In this document: positions 45,343 through 56,088 of the stretch, piece after piece | Numbering within the stretch: position 1 is the first letter of the stretch | Layout of the letters: each line of letters begins with the position of its first letter | NCBI GenBank assembly: GCA_944384155.1 | Contig: CALWSG010000020.1 | Span: 1-62,448 of the forward strand | DNA: 62,448 nucleotides | Source of the DNA: an uncultured Lachnospiraceae bacterium | GTDB lineage: Bacteria > Bacillota > Clostridia > Lachnospirales > Lachnospiraceae | Direction of reading: 5' to 3' | Translations under genes and position numbers: made by a program | The notes under the pieces: model-generated | What the model was told of the DNA's origin: nothing | What the model saw: only the letters and a program-made list of their open reading frames with translations | The model's database searches: none

Positions 45343-46149
45343 CTAATTTTCTGCCGGTATATATATAATATCCGTAATATCTCTGCTTGAAGACTGATTT
45401 ACATACTCACCCATATACACCATGCTTGCAGAGCCTCCGCCGTCAAGGTTATATGCATTGACACAGCCTTCCATTGCCATAATTGCCGCCAGCTCACTTA
45501 AGGTCACACCCCTTGAATATCCCTCATTACGTCCGTCAACAATTACAAAAACATAATGTCCCGGACTTACATATCCTATGGCCGCTCTTGGATGATTTTC
45601 ACTTAAGTATGATGTTGAATTAAACTCCTCCAATATATTTCCCTCACCGTCAAGCAGCTCCGGTCCAAAACACCATGCCTGCCATACCTGCTCATCTAAT
45701 ACCCTTTCACTGTCAAACTCCTTGGCAGTGCAGGTTTCCATGGTTCCGTCAGTGTACAAAATGCATATGTCTGCTTCATTTTCCTCCGTTCTGTATAGTA
45801 CACCATTTCTTACCACTATGCCTGTAGTGTTATTTCCGTACGAATCCCCTGTTATGGCAAGTACTGCATTGTTATTTTCCGCTATTGTTATCGCATCTTC
45901 CTTTACATTTGTTCCGTATGTATCCTTTGCAAATGCAGTTTTAAAATAACTAAGGCTTTTAACGTATATATCTGCCACATAATAAGTTACCTTATCACTT
46001 CCGCTTCCTGTTTCTTTTTTAGTAATGGTAAAGCCTGTATTTTCAAGGGTATAAGGCACAAGATAAAACAAAGCAAGAAACACTCCCATGGCAACTGCAT
46101 AAACAAGAATATCAATAATTATTATTTTTACAGTTTTTCTTTTATCCAT
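45343..46149 (-). CDS. Phosphodiester glycosidase family protein
   Basis: Membrane-anchored protein of about 268 residues. One N-terminal transmembrane segment (about 9-32) is followed by an exported NAGPA-like domain, of the family that includes human N-acetylglucosamine-1-phosphodiester alpha-N-acetylglucosaminidase and bacterial exopolysaccharide proteins. The core includes LAITGDSYGN, NHPRAAIGYVSPGHYVFVIVDGR and the characteristic NLDGGGSASMVY near the end. Start ATG 46149 has GAGAGG eight bases upstream; GTG 46158 is less likely. Substrate unknown. It is divergent from the response regulator gene. Confidence 0.85.
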   Translation of the reverse strand: MDKRKTVKIIIIDILVYAVAMGVFLALFYLVPYTLENTGFTITKKETGSGSDKVTYYVADIYVKSLSYFKTAFAKDTYGTNVKEDAITIAENNNAVLAITGDSYGNNTTGIVVRNGVLYRTEENEADICILYTDGTMETCTAKEFDSERVLDEQVWQAWCFGPELLDGEGNILEEFNSTSYLSENHPRAAIGYVSPGHYVFVIVDGRNEGYSRGVTLSELAAIMAMEGCVNAYNLDGGGSASMVYMGEYVNQSSSRDITDIIYIPAEN

Positions 46150-46320
46150 ACTGCTCACCTCTCTTTTTCTTTTTTATAAGTCTAAATTATTCATATGATA
46201 AATATGTGACTGAATTTTGAAAATTAACATTATACATCTAATCACATTTTAATGTTTATATGTTAAAATATATATATTAAAATATTAAGTAAAACTATAA
46301 AATAGAAAAAGGAGATTATT

Positions 46321-47001
46321 ATGCGTATTTTACTTGCCGAAGACGAGAGAGATTTAAATACTATTATTGCACGCAAGCTTAAATCTGACGGATACAGTGT
46401 AGACTGCTGCTTTGACGGAGAGGAAGCCATAAGCTTTTTAACAGCCGCCGAATACGATGCAGTTATTCTTGATATTATGATGCCTAAGGCTGACGGATTT
46501 GCCGTGCTCAAAAGCCTGCGTGACAAAGGCATTACTACACCTGTAATTTTCGTAACTGCCAAGGACGGGATTTCCGACAGGGTAAAAGGACTTGACAGCG
46601 GAGCAAATGACTATTTGGTCAAGCCTTTTTCCCTTGAGGAACTGTCTGCACGTATAAGGGCAATGACAAGACATTCATTTGGTATTACATCCAACACACT
46701 TACTGTTGCAGACCTTACTCTTGACTGCTCCTCCCATACCGTAAAACGTGGGGAGAGGGAAATTATTCTGTCTGCAAAGGAATTTGCCCTTTTGGAATAT
46801 ATGATGCACAATGCAGGAATTGTTCTGTCAAGAGAAAAAATAGAAAATCACATATGGAGCTTTGACTATGAGGGAGGCACTAATGTAGTAGATGTATATA
46901 TAAGCTACCTGAGAAAAAAAATTGATGATGATAATTCCTCTAAGCTTATTCATACAATCCGTGGCAGGGGCTACGTATTAAGGGAGGAAGGGGGAAAATG
47001 A
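46321..47001 (+). CDS. OmpR-family response regulator
   Basis: DNA-binding response regulator (226 residues). Receiver domain 1-115: acidic pocket DERD, phosphoacceptor Asp in VILDIMMPKADGF (residue 51), and VFVTAKD with KPFSLEEL. A winged-helix domain fills 125-226 and shows REIILSAKEFALLEYMM, IWSFDYEGGTNVVDVYISYLRKK and HTIRGRGYVL. It overlaps the histidine kinase by 4 bases (ATGA), so the two are translationally coupled. It opens a three-gene plus-strand operon with a PepSY-domain protein. Confidence 0.95.
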   Translation: MRILLAEDERDLNTIIARKLKSDGYSVDCCFDGEEAISFLTAAEYDAVILDIMMPKADGFAVLKSLRDKGITTPVIFVTAKDGISDRVKGLDSGANDYLVKPFSLEELSARIRAMTRHSFGITSNTLTVADLTLDCSSHTVKRGEREIILSAKEFALLEYMMHNAGIVLSREKIENHIWSFDYEGGTNVVDVYISYLRKKIDDDNSSKLIHTIRGRGYVLREEGGK

Positions 47002-48407
47002 AAAATCTCTCAATAAGATTAAAAATCACTTTATGGTTTGGCTCAGCACTTATTATTGTAGTGGCACTTACCCTTATTATTGTTTTTTCCGTAAGTAATT
47101 CCGTTATGATAAAAGATTTATGCAATAATCTTTCAGAAAGCGTTGAGCATAATGTTGATGAGGTGGAATTTTATTCTACATTTGACGAAATACATTTTGA
47201 TAATGACAGTGACCATTATATTGCATATAACAACGGCTACATTGAAATAGATGATGATTTTTTAGACAAAGTAAACGGCATTTCAACTTCACTTTGCGAA
47301 AGTGACGGTTCACTTCTCTACGGAGAAAACCCAATTGCCGTACACACTGTATCCCAAGACTTTTCTGACTACAAAATACAAGCTGTTTCAGCCAGAGGAG
47401 AAACCTACTATATATACGACCGCATGCTTACCCTTGAAGGTCTTGAAGGTCTGTGGCTTAGAGGAATCGTTCCTGAGGCAATGGGAAAAACACAGCTTTC
47501 CTACATTGTAAACCTGTCTTTGGTGCTTCTTCCCATTCTCATACTGATTTCTATACTGGGAGGATATATTATTGCAGGCAAAACACTATATCCCATTAAA
47601 AAAATATCTCTTGCTGCCGCAGGTATAAATCATGGGCAGGATTTAAAAAAACGTATTGAAATAGGCAATGGCAAAGACGAGCTTCACTATCTGGCAAATA
47701 CCTTTAATGAAATGCTTGAAAGACTTGAGCTCTCCTTTAAAGCCCAGAAGCAGTTTACATCCGATGCTTCCCATGAGCTTCGCACTCCCATTACGGTTAT
47801 TATGGCTCAATGCGAATTTGCACTTTCCTCTGCATCAGACAGTGAGGATTACAGAAATGCCCTTATTGTCATACAGCGTCAGGGACATAAAATGTCAAGA
47901 CTTATAAATAATATGCTTGATTTTACACGACTTGAAAATAAATCCGAATCCTATGCCATAGAAAAAATAAATCTGTCAGACCTTGTTTCTTCCGTGTGTG
48001 AGGATATGTCACTTATTAATGAAAAATCAATTACTCTTACCTTTAGTACAGACGACAATATTTATGTTATGGGCAACTCACAGCTTTTATCAAGACTTAT
48101 TGCAAACCTTATAAGCAACAGCTACAGATACGGAAATGAAAACGGACATATAAATGTTACACTGACAAGCAGTGAAGAGACTGCCTCTCTTTCTGTGGCT
48201 GATGACGGAATAGGCATTTCAAAAGAACAGCAGCCCCAAATTTTCAACCGCTTTTATCAGGCAGATTCCTCACACTCAGGTGAGGGAGCCGGTCTGGGTC
48301 TTGCAATGGTTAAGGAAATTGCAGCATTTCACGGCGGAAGCATCACAGTGGAAAGTGAGCCGGAAAAGGGCAGCATTTTTACATTTATAATAAAAACTTC
48401 AAATTAA
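46998..48407 (+). CDS. Sensor histidine kinase
   Basis: Partner of the response regulator just upstream (469 residues). Two transmembrane helices (about 12-35 and 165-190) flank a periplasmic-side sensor of about 130 residues without a known fold. HAMP follows, then HisKA with the phosphorylated His in SDASHELRTPITVIM (near 260), and a HATPase with N box LISNSYRYG and G1/G2 boxes DDGIGIS and GAGLGLAMV. The stimulus is unknown. The operon partner, a PepSY protein, hints at cell-surface or envelope sensing. Confidence 0.93.
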   Translation: MKNLSIRLKITLWFGSALIIVVALTLIIVFSVSNSVMIKDLCNNLSESVEHNVDEVEFYSTFDEIHFDNDSDHYIAYNNGYIEIDDDFLDKVNGISTSLCESDGSLLYGENPIAVHTVSQDFSDYKIQAVSARGETYYIYDRMLTLEGLEGLWLRGIVPEAMGKTQLSYIVNLSLVLLPILILISILGGYIIAGKTLYPIKKISLAAAGINHGQDLKKRIEIGNGKDELHYLANTFNEMLERLELSFKAQKQFTSDASHELRTPITVIMAQCEFALSSASDSEDYRNALIVIQRQGHKMSRLINNMLDFTRLENKSESYAIEKINLSDLVSSVCEDMSLINEKSITLTFSTDDNIYVMGNSQLLSRLIANLISNSYRYGNENGHINVTLTSSEETASLSVADDGIGISKEQQPQIFNRFYQADSSHSGEGAGLGLAMVKEIAAFHGGSITVESEPEKGSIFTFIIKTSN

Positions 48408-48484
48408 TTTCTCCTTTTAATGTTACTCTAATATTTAATTATTATAATTACAGTACAATAAAAAAACAAAAGGAGGAATTTAAA

Positions 48485-49186
48485 ATGAGTAAAATTAAAA
48501 ATTTATTTTCAACACCAAAAAAAGCAGTGATAACAACTGTATGTATATTTGCAGTGCTAATATTAATCATAGGCGGAGCCGTATTGATTTCCAAAGCCAT
48601 TGCTAAAGGCAGCTCCATAAGCCAGACTGCCGCTGAAAACTTTGCCTTTGCCGATGCGGGAGTATCAAGAGATTCGGCTGTACTGTCCCACACTGAATTT
48701 GATTATGATGACGGTCAGTTTGTATACGAGGTAGAATTTTACTATGACGGAATAGAATACGACTATGTCATCAAGGCATCTGACGGCACCATTATAAACA
48801 AGAAAACAGAGTATAATAATGCCCCAATCAGTCAGGGAGGCAGTTCTTCAACAGAGCCTTCATCTAATACAGTACAGCAGGATAATACAGCAGAGACTTC
48901 ATCTAATACAGCAGCACAGAATAATACGGCAGAGACTTCATCTAACACAATATCACAGAATAATACATCCAATAACTATATAGGAGTTGATGCTGCAAAA
49001 GAGGCTGCTTTAAGCCACTCAGGCTTTGTGGCATCAGAGGTTACCTTCTATAAGGCGAAGCTTGAGAATGATGACGGCTATACCGTATATGAAATTGAGT
49101 TTTTTAAGGATAACATGGAATATGAATACAGCATAGATGCTTTCAGCGGAAAAATCCTTGAATATGATATGGATATCATTGATTAA
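48485..49186 (+). CDS. PepSY-domain protein with 13-residue repeats
   Basis: An exported, membrane-anchored protein of 233 residues. An N-terminal transmembrane segment (about 14-36) precedes two PepSY domains (about 45-110, ending GTIINKKTEY, and about 170-232, ending SGKILEYDMDIID). They are separated by three copies of a 13-residue Ser/Thr/Asn-rich unit (SSNTAAQNNTAET type). PepSY domains are known from M4 protease propeptides and may inhibit proteases. It has a strong AGGAGG start and a bidirectional terminator after it. It is third in an operon with a two-component pair. Confidence 0.85.
   Translation: MSKIKNLFSTPKKAVITTVCIFAVLILIIGGAVLISKAIAKGSSISQTAAENFAFADAGVSRDSAVLSHTEFDYDDGQFVYEVEFYYDGIEYDYVIKASDGTIINKKTEYNNAPISQGGSSSTEPSSNTVQQDNTAETSSNTAAQNNTAETSSNTISQNNTSNNYIGVDAAKEAALSHSGFVASEVTFYKAKLENDDGYTVYEIEFFKDNMEYEYSIDAFSGKILEYDMDIID
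48860..48976 (+). repeat. Three 39-bp coding repeats in the PepSY gene
   Basis: Units 48860-48898, 48899-48937 and 48938-48976 each encode a 13-residue block starting SSNT. The first two are nearly identical at the DNA level; the third has diverged at its end. Confidence 0.85.
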
Positions 49187-49208
49187 AGGTTCATTGGCTC
49201 TATAAAAC

Positions 49209-49263
49209 AAAAAGACAATGTGTATAAAAAGCCATAATAAAGCTTTTAACACATTGTCTTTTA
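49209..49263. terminator. Bidirectional terminator between PepSY gene and dnaJ
   Basis: Stem AAAGACAATGTGT with ACACATTGTCTTT around a loop of some 25 bases. It is followed by TTTTAATT on the plus strand and TTTTTGTTTT on the minus strand, so it can end both convergent operons. Confidence 0.85.
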
Positions 49264-49282
49264 ATTAACAGATAATAAAATT

Positions 49283-50461
49283 TTACGAAAAAATATCTTT
49301 AAAGGATTTCTTTTTTTTACCCTTTTCCTCTTTCTTGGTTTCCTGACCTTCAGAGCCATTACCTGCTCCCTTTTCCATAGTTCCTCCCATGGCATTATCA
49401 AAGGCTAAAAGTGCCTCTCTCTGTGCTTCGCTAAGCTTTTCAGGAACCTGCACCACAAGTGTTACATACTGGTCACCTCTCACCGTTTTATTTCTCAGTG
49501 AAGGAACACCTTTTCCCCTAAGCCTTATCTTAGTGTCTGTCTGTGTACCCGGTTTAATATTAAACAAAACATCTCCGTCTATTGTTGATATTCTCACATC
49601 ACCGCCAAGAGCTGCCTGTGCAAATGATATAGGTGCAGTAGAGTAAAGATTATAACCGTCACGCTGAAATATAGGATGTCTCCTTACTGAAACCTCTACC
49701 AGTAAATCTCCTCTAGGTCCTCCGTTTGTACCCGGCTCACCTTTATCTCTTATTCTTATGCTCTGTCCGTCGTCGATTCCTGCAGGCACTGATACCTGTA
49801 TTTTCTTGCGGCTGCTTATGTAGCCTGTTCCGCGGCAGTCAGGACATTTTTCCTTTACTATCTTACCTGTTCCGTTACAGTCAGGACATGTCTGCACGCT
49901 TCTCATAGCTCCAAACAAAGACTGCTGTGTGTACATTACCTGTCCCTTGCCTCCGCACTTACTGCATGTGACAGGTGAAGTACCTGCCTTTGCACCTGAG
50001 CCGTGGCAGCTTGAACATTCATCCTTTATGGTAACATCTATCTCTTTCTCACAGCCAAATACAGCCTCCTCAAAATCTATAACTATTCTTGTTCTTATAT
50101 TCTGTCCCTTCATAGGAGAATTAGATGCTCTTCTGCTTCTTCCACCTCCGAAAAAGTCTCCGAATATATCTCCGAATATATCTCCCATATCATTAAAGTT
50201 AAAGTCAAAGCCTCCGGTGCCTCCGCCGCCTCCCTCAAATGCAGCATGACCGAACTGATCATATTGACGCCTTTTTTCCGCATCACTTAAGACAGCATAT
50301 GCCTCTGATGCCTCCTTAAACTTTGCCTCTGCCTCTTTATCTCCGGGATTCATGTCAGGATGATATTTCTTTGCAAGAACTCTATATGCTTTTTTTATTG
50401 CGGCATCATCAGCGTTTTTATCAACGCCTAACACCTCATAATAATCTCTTTTATCTGCCAT
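49283..50461 (-). CDS. dnaJ: Chaperone protein DnaJ
   Basis: J-domain co-chaperone of DnaK (392 residues). The J-domain has KKYHPDMNP (about residue 30), followed by a Gly/Phe region and four zinc-binding CxxCxGxG repeats ([32 protein letters not shown]) between about 145 and 215. A C-terminal substrate-binding region follows, and the extreme end is a Lys/Gly-rich tail. It is the last gene of hrcA-grpE-dnaK-dnaJ. Confidence 0.97.
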   Translation of the reverse strand: MADKRDYYEVLGVDKNADDAAIKKAYRVLAKKYHPDMNPGDKEAEAKFKEASEAYAVLSDAEKRRQYDQFGHAAFEGGGGGTGGFDFNFNDMGDIFGDIFGDFFGGGRSRRASNSPMKGQNIRTRIVIDFEEAVFGCEKEIDVTIKDECSSCHGSGAKAGTSPVTCSKCGGKGQVMYTQQSLFGAMRSVQTCPDCNGTGKIVKEKCPDCRGTGYISSRKKIQVSVPAGIDDGQSIRIRDKGEPGTNGGPRGDLLVEVSVRRHPIFQRDGYNLYSTAPISFAQAALGGDVRISTIDGDVLFNIKPGTQTDTKIRLRGKGVPSLRNKTVRGDQYVTLVVQVPEKLSEAQREALLAFDNAMGGTMEKGAGNGSEGQETKKEEKGKKKKSFKDIFS

Positions 50462-50498
50462 AACTTACCACTTTCTATTCACTCAACATCTAACTGCA

Positions 50499-50532
50499 AC
50501 AGTACTTTCGGCTTTTAAACCGAAAGTACTGT
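50499..50532 (-). repeat. 13-bp hairpin between dnaK and dnaJ
   Basis: ACAGTACTTTCGG pairs exactly with CCGAAAGTACTGT across an 8-base loop. No T run follows, so it is more likely a processing or stability hairpin than a terminator; it may lower dnaJ expression relative to dnaK. Confidence 0.7.
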
Positions 50533-50551
50533 CTGCCAGTTAAAAATATTC

Positions 50552-52429
<1,878 letters not shown>

Positions 52430-52497
52430 CTAAATAAACTATATTATATTAAACATAATGATATAAATCCTTATAATCCGTCAGTTACCTATAAAAT

Positions 52498-53124
52498 TTA
52501 GTTTGCTACCTTTACCATGCTGTGCCTTACAACACTGTCCCTGTATGTGTAGCCCTTCTGAAATTCTTCAACAATTATGTTCTCACCTGCATTTTCATCT
52601 TCAATATGCATTACCGCATTGTGAAAATCAGGATTAAACTCACAGTTAAGAGCTTCTATAGGCTTTACTCCGGCCTCCTCCAAGGCTGTCATAAGCTGCC
52701 TGTATACCTTATCCATTCCCTGAGGAAAAGGATTTTCTTTTTCCTCCTCAGGAACTGTTGCAAGCCCTCTCTCAAAGCTGTCAACTATAGGTAATATTTT
52801 TTCTACTATAGCCTTTGCACCAACCTCGAACATAGCTGCCTTTTCCTTTTCCGTTCTCTTGCGGAAATTATCAAATTCTGCAAATGTTCTCTTATATCTG
52901 TCTGTCAGCTCCTCTATAATAAGGTCCTTTTTATCTTTACCAGACTCTTTTTCCTCATCATCTTCCTTCTCTTCACTTAAGCTGTCTGCCTCTGCATCGG
53001 AGGCCTCTTTGCTTTCCTCACAATCCTGTGCATCTTCTGTCTGTACCTCTTCTGCGGCAGGCTCTTTAGCTTCATTTTCTTTATTTTCTAATGCTTCATC
53101 CTTTATATCTTTTTCGTCAGCCAC
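52498..53124 (-). CDS. grpE: Nucleotide exchange factor GrpE
   Basis: Releases ADP from DnaK (208 residues). The first 65 residues are very acidic and low-complexity. They are followed by the long coiled-coil with TFAEFDNFRKRTEKEKAAMFE and the beta domain near 130-205 (QGMDKVYRQLMTALEEAGVKP; NFHNAVMHIED-type). The C-terminal segment VRHSMVKVAN is conserved. It lies between hrcA and dnaK. Confidence 0.96.
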   Translation of the reverse strand: MADEKDIKDEALENKENEAKEPAAEEVQTEDAQDCEESKEASDAEADSLSEEKEDDEEKESGKDKKDLIIEELTDRYKRTFAEFDNFRKRTEKEKAAMFEVGAKAIVEKILPIVDSFERGLATVPEEEKENPFPQGMDKVYRQLMTALEEAGVKPIEALNCEFNPDFHNAVMHIEDENAGENIIVEEFQKGYTYRDSVVRHSMVKVAN

Positions 53125-53165
53125 TTTTTTACCACCTTTCCCTTTATGCTTGCCTGTTTATTCTA

Positions 53166-54263
53166 TTACAAATCACCATCAGTATCCTCTTTTTTGTAAG
53201 CATGACTGAGCTGATTTTTAACATTTTTTAATGTTTCAACCACCTTTTCATAATCCATACGCTTTGGACCTATAACTCCTATTGTTCCCTTAAGTCCGTC
53301 CTCAAGCTCATATGTTGCGGTAACTACACTGCAATCCTTCATGGTCTTAACAGGAGTCTCATTTCCTATATATATCTGTATTCCCTTTTCCTCCTCAGAC
53401 TCACTGTCAGTTATAAGGTTTGTGAGAAGCTGCTTTTCTTCAAGTGTATTTATAAGCTCGCTTGCCCTCTGGCTGTCACTAAGCTCCGGATACTTAAATA
53501 TGTTCGTTGCACCGCTTGTGTATATCTGCAAATCATCCTCAGAGGTTATAGCCTCTGCCACTGCCTCGAGAACATTTCTGGCAAGATTAAGCTGCTTGCC
53601 TGCCTGCATATTCATTCTTGAAATAATTCCAAGGTTAATTTCCTCAAGAGTCAGACCGTTTAAGGTGCTGTTAAACAAAATATTAAGCTTTAATATACCT
53701 TCATTGTCAAGCTCCTCATCAATGGCAATAATCTTATTCTTAATAATATTGCCCTCTAGAACCATTACACAGAGAACCTTTCCGTCCTCCACCTCGGAAA
53801 GCTGAATAAACTTAAGCTTATTCTTGTGAAGATGGGGCCCTGAAATCATGGTAGCGTAATTAGTATTATTTGCAAGCATTTTTGCCATATTCTGCAAAAG
53901 TGTTTCCACCTTATCTACCTTTTCAGTTAGAAACTCCTTCATCTCATCAATTTCTTTTTCCCTGTCAGCCAGCTTTGCTTCCTGATTTAAAAGACTTGCC
54001 TCTCTCTCAAGCATCATGTTATCCACATATAAGCGGTAACCCTTATCTGACGGAATCCTTCCCGCTGATGTGTGAGGCTGGACTATATACCCTAATTCCT
54101 CCAAGTCTGCCATCTCGTTTCTTATGGTAGCAGAGCTTAAATTTAAATCGGTATATTTTGAAATTGTACGGGAGCCTACAGGCTCACCTGTCTCCAAATA
54201 ATTTTTGATGATTGCCTGAAGTATCTTCATTTTTCTTTCATCAAGAACTACTTCCTTCTCCAC
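53166..54263 (-). CDS. hrcA: Heat-inducible transcription repressor HrcA
   Basis: Repressor of CIRCE-controlled heat-shock genes (about 365 residues). An N-terminal winged helix (LDERKMKILQAIIKNYLETGEPVGSRTISKYT, about 15-90) is followed by the family domain with AGRIPSDKGYRLYVD. The start is uncertain: GTG 54263 fits the usual length and has AAAGGA eleven bases upstream, while TTG 54284 has a closer AAAAGG. It lies first in its operon behind a perfect CIRCE, so it represses itself, dnaK and hsp20. Confidence 0.94.
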   Translation of the reverse strand: MEKEVVLDERKMKILQAIIKNYLETGEPVGSRTISKYTDLNLSSATIRNEMADLEELGYIVQPHTSAGRIPSDKGYRLYVDNMMLEREASLLNQEAKLADREKEIDEMKEFLTEKVDKVETLLQNMAKMLANNTNYATMISGPHLHKNKLKFIQLSEVEDGKVLCVMVLEGNIIKNKIIAIDEELDNEGILKLNILFNSTLNGLTLEEINLGIISRMNMQAGKQLNLARNVLEAVAEAITSEDDLQIYTSGATNIFKYPELSDSQRASELINTLEEKQLLTNLITDSESEEEKGIQIYIGNETPVKTMKDCSVVTATYELEDGLKGTIGVIGPKRMDYEKVVETLKNVKNQLSHAYKKEDTDGDL

Positions 54264-54305
54264 TGTACTACCAATCCTTTCCAAAAAAACCTTTTGGCTT
54301 CTCTG

Positions 54306-54332
54306 TTAGCACTCATTCTCTTGGAGTGCTAA
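54306..54332 (-). promoter_or_regulatory. CIRCE operator of hrcA-grpE-dnaK-dnaJ
   Basis: Perfect consensus: TTAGCACTC, nine bases, GAGTGCTAA. HrcA binds here. Confidence 0.95.
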
Positions 54333-54336
54333 CATT

Positions 54337-54365
54337 AAGGTATCACTTTTTATCTCATATGTCAA
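54337..54365 (-). promoter_or_regulatory. Promoter of the hrcA operon
   Basis: -35 TTGACA at 54360-54365, 17-base spacer, -10 TACCTT at 54337-54342. The CIRCE lies just downstream, within the initially transcribed region. Confidence 0.75.
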
Positions 54366-54461
54366 GGGCTTTTTAAAAAATATTTTCCTATTATTGTATT
54401 ATAATTATACAGATTTTCTAATTTTATATTTGTGATTTATATAATAAAGAAGATATTAACA

Positions 54462-54501
54462 GACAGACGGCAGAGTCCATAATATACCTCTGCCGTCTGT
54501 C
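54462..54501 (-). terminator. Hairpin after the DUF4956 gene
   Basis: A 14-bp perfect stem GACAGACGGCAGAG with a 12-base loop, 20 bases after the gene's stop. The following bases are only moderately T-rich. Likely terminator. Confidence 0.6.
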
Positions 54502-54520
54502 ACATATTTACTATTTTATT

Positions 54521-55210
54521 TTACAGCACTTCAAACCTTTCCTGTGTCTTACAAAGTACAATATTAAGATTTCCATTCCTGCATCTTATAGAATCCATAA
54601 ATTGTTTTTCATCTGCATTTTCTTTCATCATTATAGAGTATGTAAGCTCATATAATGTTCCCAAATTTGTTGTTTTTATTTTCTCTAATGTGGCACCGTA
54701 GGAATATTCTTCAAACAAATCATCAAAAACACCGTTAAAATTAAGATTTTCAGGTATTGTAATCTTTAACTCTTTAGGTTCATTTTTCTTTGTACCGTAA
54801 TTAAAAAACATTAGTACAAAGTAAAGAATTCCTATAACCACTGCAAGCATAGCGGCAAACCATATATATCCCATACCCGCTGCAAGCCCTACTGACATAC
54901 AGTAAAATACACTTGCTATATCCTTTGAATCACCCGGCACGCTTCTGAACCTTACAAGTGCAAACACACCACCCAGTGAGATTGCCTTGGCTATATCTGA
55001 GCCTACAAGCATTATTACCGCACACACCACCGGAGGCAGTATCACCAGGGTAAATGCAAAATGAGGGGAATATTTTTTCTTTCTGCTGCCTGCTATATAT
55101 ACAAGGCTTATAAAAAATCCCAGTATAATACATACCCCTAGGCAGATAACTGCCCCTTTGGCTGATATTGTTGAAGCTTCTGTCCCGCTTGTAAGAATTG
55201 ATTCAAACAT
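54521..55210 (-). CDS. DUF4956 domain membrane protein
   Basis: A 229-residue protein with about four transmembrane helices in its first half (AVICLGVCIILGFFISLVYIA; FTLVILPPVVCAVIMLVG; then two more near 100-135). A conserved VRFRSVPGDSKDIASVFYCM lies between them, and a cytoplasmic alpha/beta domain follows (about 150-229). Members sit beside VTC polyphosphate polymerases; their function is not known. Its start, ATG with AAAGGAG, lies 73 bases inside the end of the VTC gene, in a different frame. Confidence 0.88.
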   Translation of the reverse strand: MFESILTSGTEASTISAKGAVICLGVCIILGFFISLVYIAGSRKKKYSPHFAFTLVILPPVVCAVIMLVGSDIAKAISLGGVFALVRFRSVPGDSKDIASVFYCMSVGLAAGMGYIWFAAMLAVVIGILYFVLMFFNYGTKKNEPKELKITIPENLNFNGVFDDLFEEYSYGATLEKIKTTNLGTLYELTYSIMMKENADEKQFMDSIRCRNGNLNIVLCKTQERFEVL

Positions 55211-55944
55211 ATTGTTTCTCCTTTATCTCTGCTATTTTTTATTAACATTTTTTTATACTCGGTTCCATACTTTGAAAATGATGTTGCATATATTTTCTTT
55301 TCACTTAACAGCTCAGTAAACCATAATGGTACTGCCTTTGAGCTTTTTACCTCCATAAGCCACAAATCATTGCCAATAAGAGGACTCCCGTTATTTCCCT
55401 TTTCAAGTCCCACATCATCTCTTCTTGTACATATATTAGTATCAAAGGTTACCCTAAAGTCATCATCTTCTTTATCAAAAAATGCTCCTCTGTCATATGT
55501 GAGGTATACCTTTGGCACAAGATTATAGCGTCTAAGAAAATATTGTATCTCCCTTAACACCTGCTTATTGATATAAGGCTTATCCTCGGGAACAATGCCC
55601 CTGTCTATCAAATCATATGCCTCAAAAAGCTTCAGTCTTGTTCTTCTTTTGTTCACAAGACCTTTATATTTCTTCTTAATTTCCAAAAATACCTCATCCC
55701 CAAGCTCAGGCACTCCATAGCTTCTTAACCTTAGCTTTTCCTTATAAACCGGCTTTTCGATTGATGCTCTTATAAGCCTGTCATCAGGCGTATCATAATA
55801 TATATTTGCAATGTTATATAAATGTCCATCCCTGTTATATTTGTCAGGATTCATATAAGACATTATTTTTTCCGTAAGCCACTCACATGTTTCCTTATCA
55901 ATAAGATATTTTTTTTCATATCGGTTAAATACCTCTATTGCCAT
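55138..55944 (-). CDS. Polyphosphate polymerase (VTC domain)
   Basis: VTC-domain protein of 268 residues, the catalytic core fold of the eukaryotic vacuolar polyphosphate polymerase. The start MAIEVFNRYEKKYLIDKET and the basic tunnel residues in KEKLRLRSYG, EIKKKYKGLVNKRRTRL and TYDRGAFF support it. An acidic EVKS (LMEVKSSKAVPLW) near 200 is the metal site, and SFSKYGTEYKKM marks the usual C-terminus. The last 24 codons overlap the next gene. No membrane segment. With DUF4956 it forms a two-gene operon after a two-component system; polyphosphate synthesis is inferred from family. Confidence 0.9.
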   Translation of the reverse strand: MAIEVFNRYEKKYLIDKETCEWLTEKIMSYMNPDKYNRDGHLYNIANIYYDTPDDRLIRASIEKPVYKEKLRLRSYGVPELGDEVFLEIKKKYKGLVNKRRTRLKLFEAYDLIDRGIVPEDKPYINKQVLREIQYFLRRYNLVPKVYLTYDRGAFFDKEDDDFRVTFDTNICTRRDDVGLEKGNNGSPLIGNDLWLMEVKSSKAVPLWFTELLSEKKIYATSFSKYGTEYKKMLIKNSRDKGETICLNQFLQAGQKLQQYQPKGQLSA

Positions 55945-55959
55945 TTATATCATCTCCTT

Positions 55960-55984
55960 TGTTAAGTTTATGTTAATTTGTTAA
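55960..55984 (-). promoter_or_regulatory. TTAACA repeats upstream of the VTC gene
   Basis: Three TTAACA copies on the minus strand at 55960-55965, 55971-55976 and 55979-55984, spaced 11 and 8 bases. TTAACA-like repeats are the form of PhoP boxes in Bacillus, but these lie very near the ribosome binding site, so an operator role is tentative. Confidence 0.3.
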
Positions 55985-56044
55985 TGTGACAGATTTTTGA
56001 AAGCAGCTTGAAAAGGAACTGACTAAATTCTGATATGATACAAA

Positions 56045-56084
56045 ACAAAAAAACAGATGCACTTTATATATAAAATGCACCTGC
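56045..56084 (-). terminator. Terminator after the histidine kinase
   Basis: Stem CAGRTGCA-TTTTATATATAAA-TGCATCTG followed by seven T on the minus strand, right after the kinase stop. It separates the two-component genes from VTC-DUF4956. Confidence 0.85.
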
Positions 56085-56088
56085 TTTT

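Noticed and set aside
55960..55984. A true Pho box before the VTC gene
   Set aside because: TTAACA repeats are present but spaced 11 and 8 bases and lie next to the ribosome binding site, so I keep it only as a tentative site.
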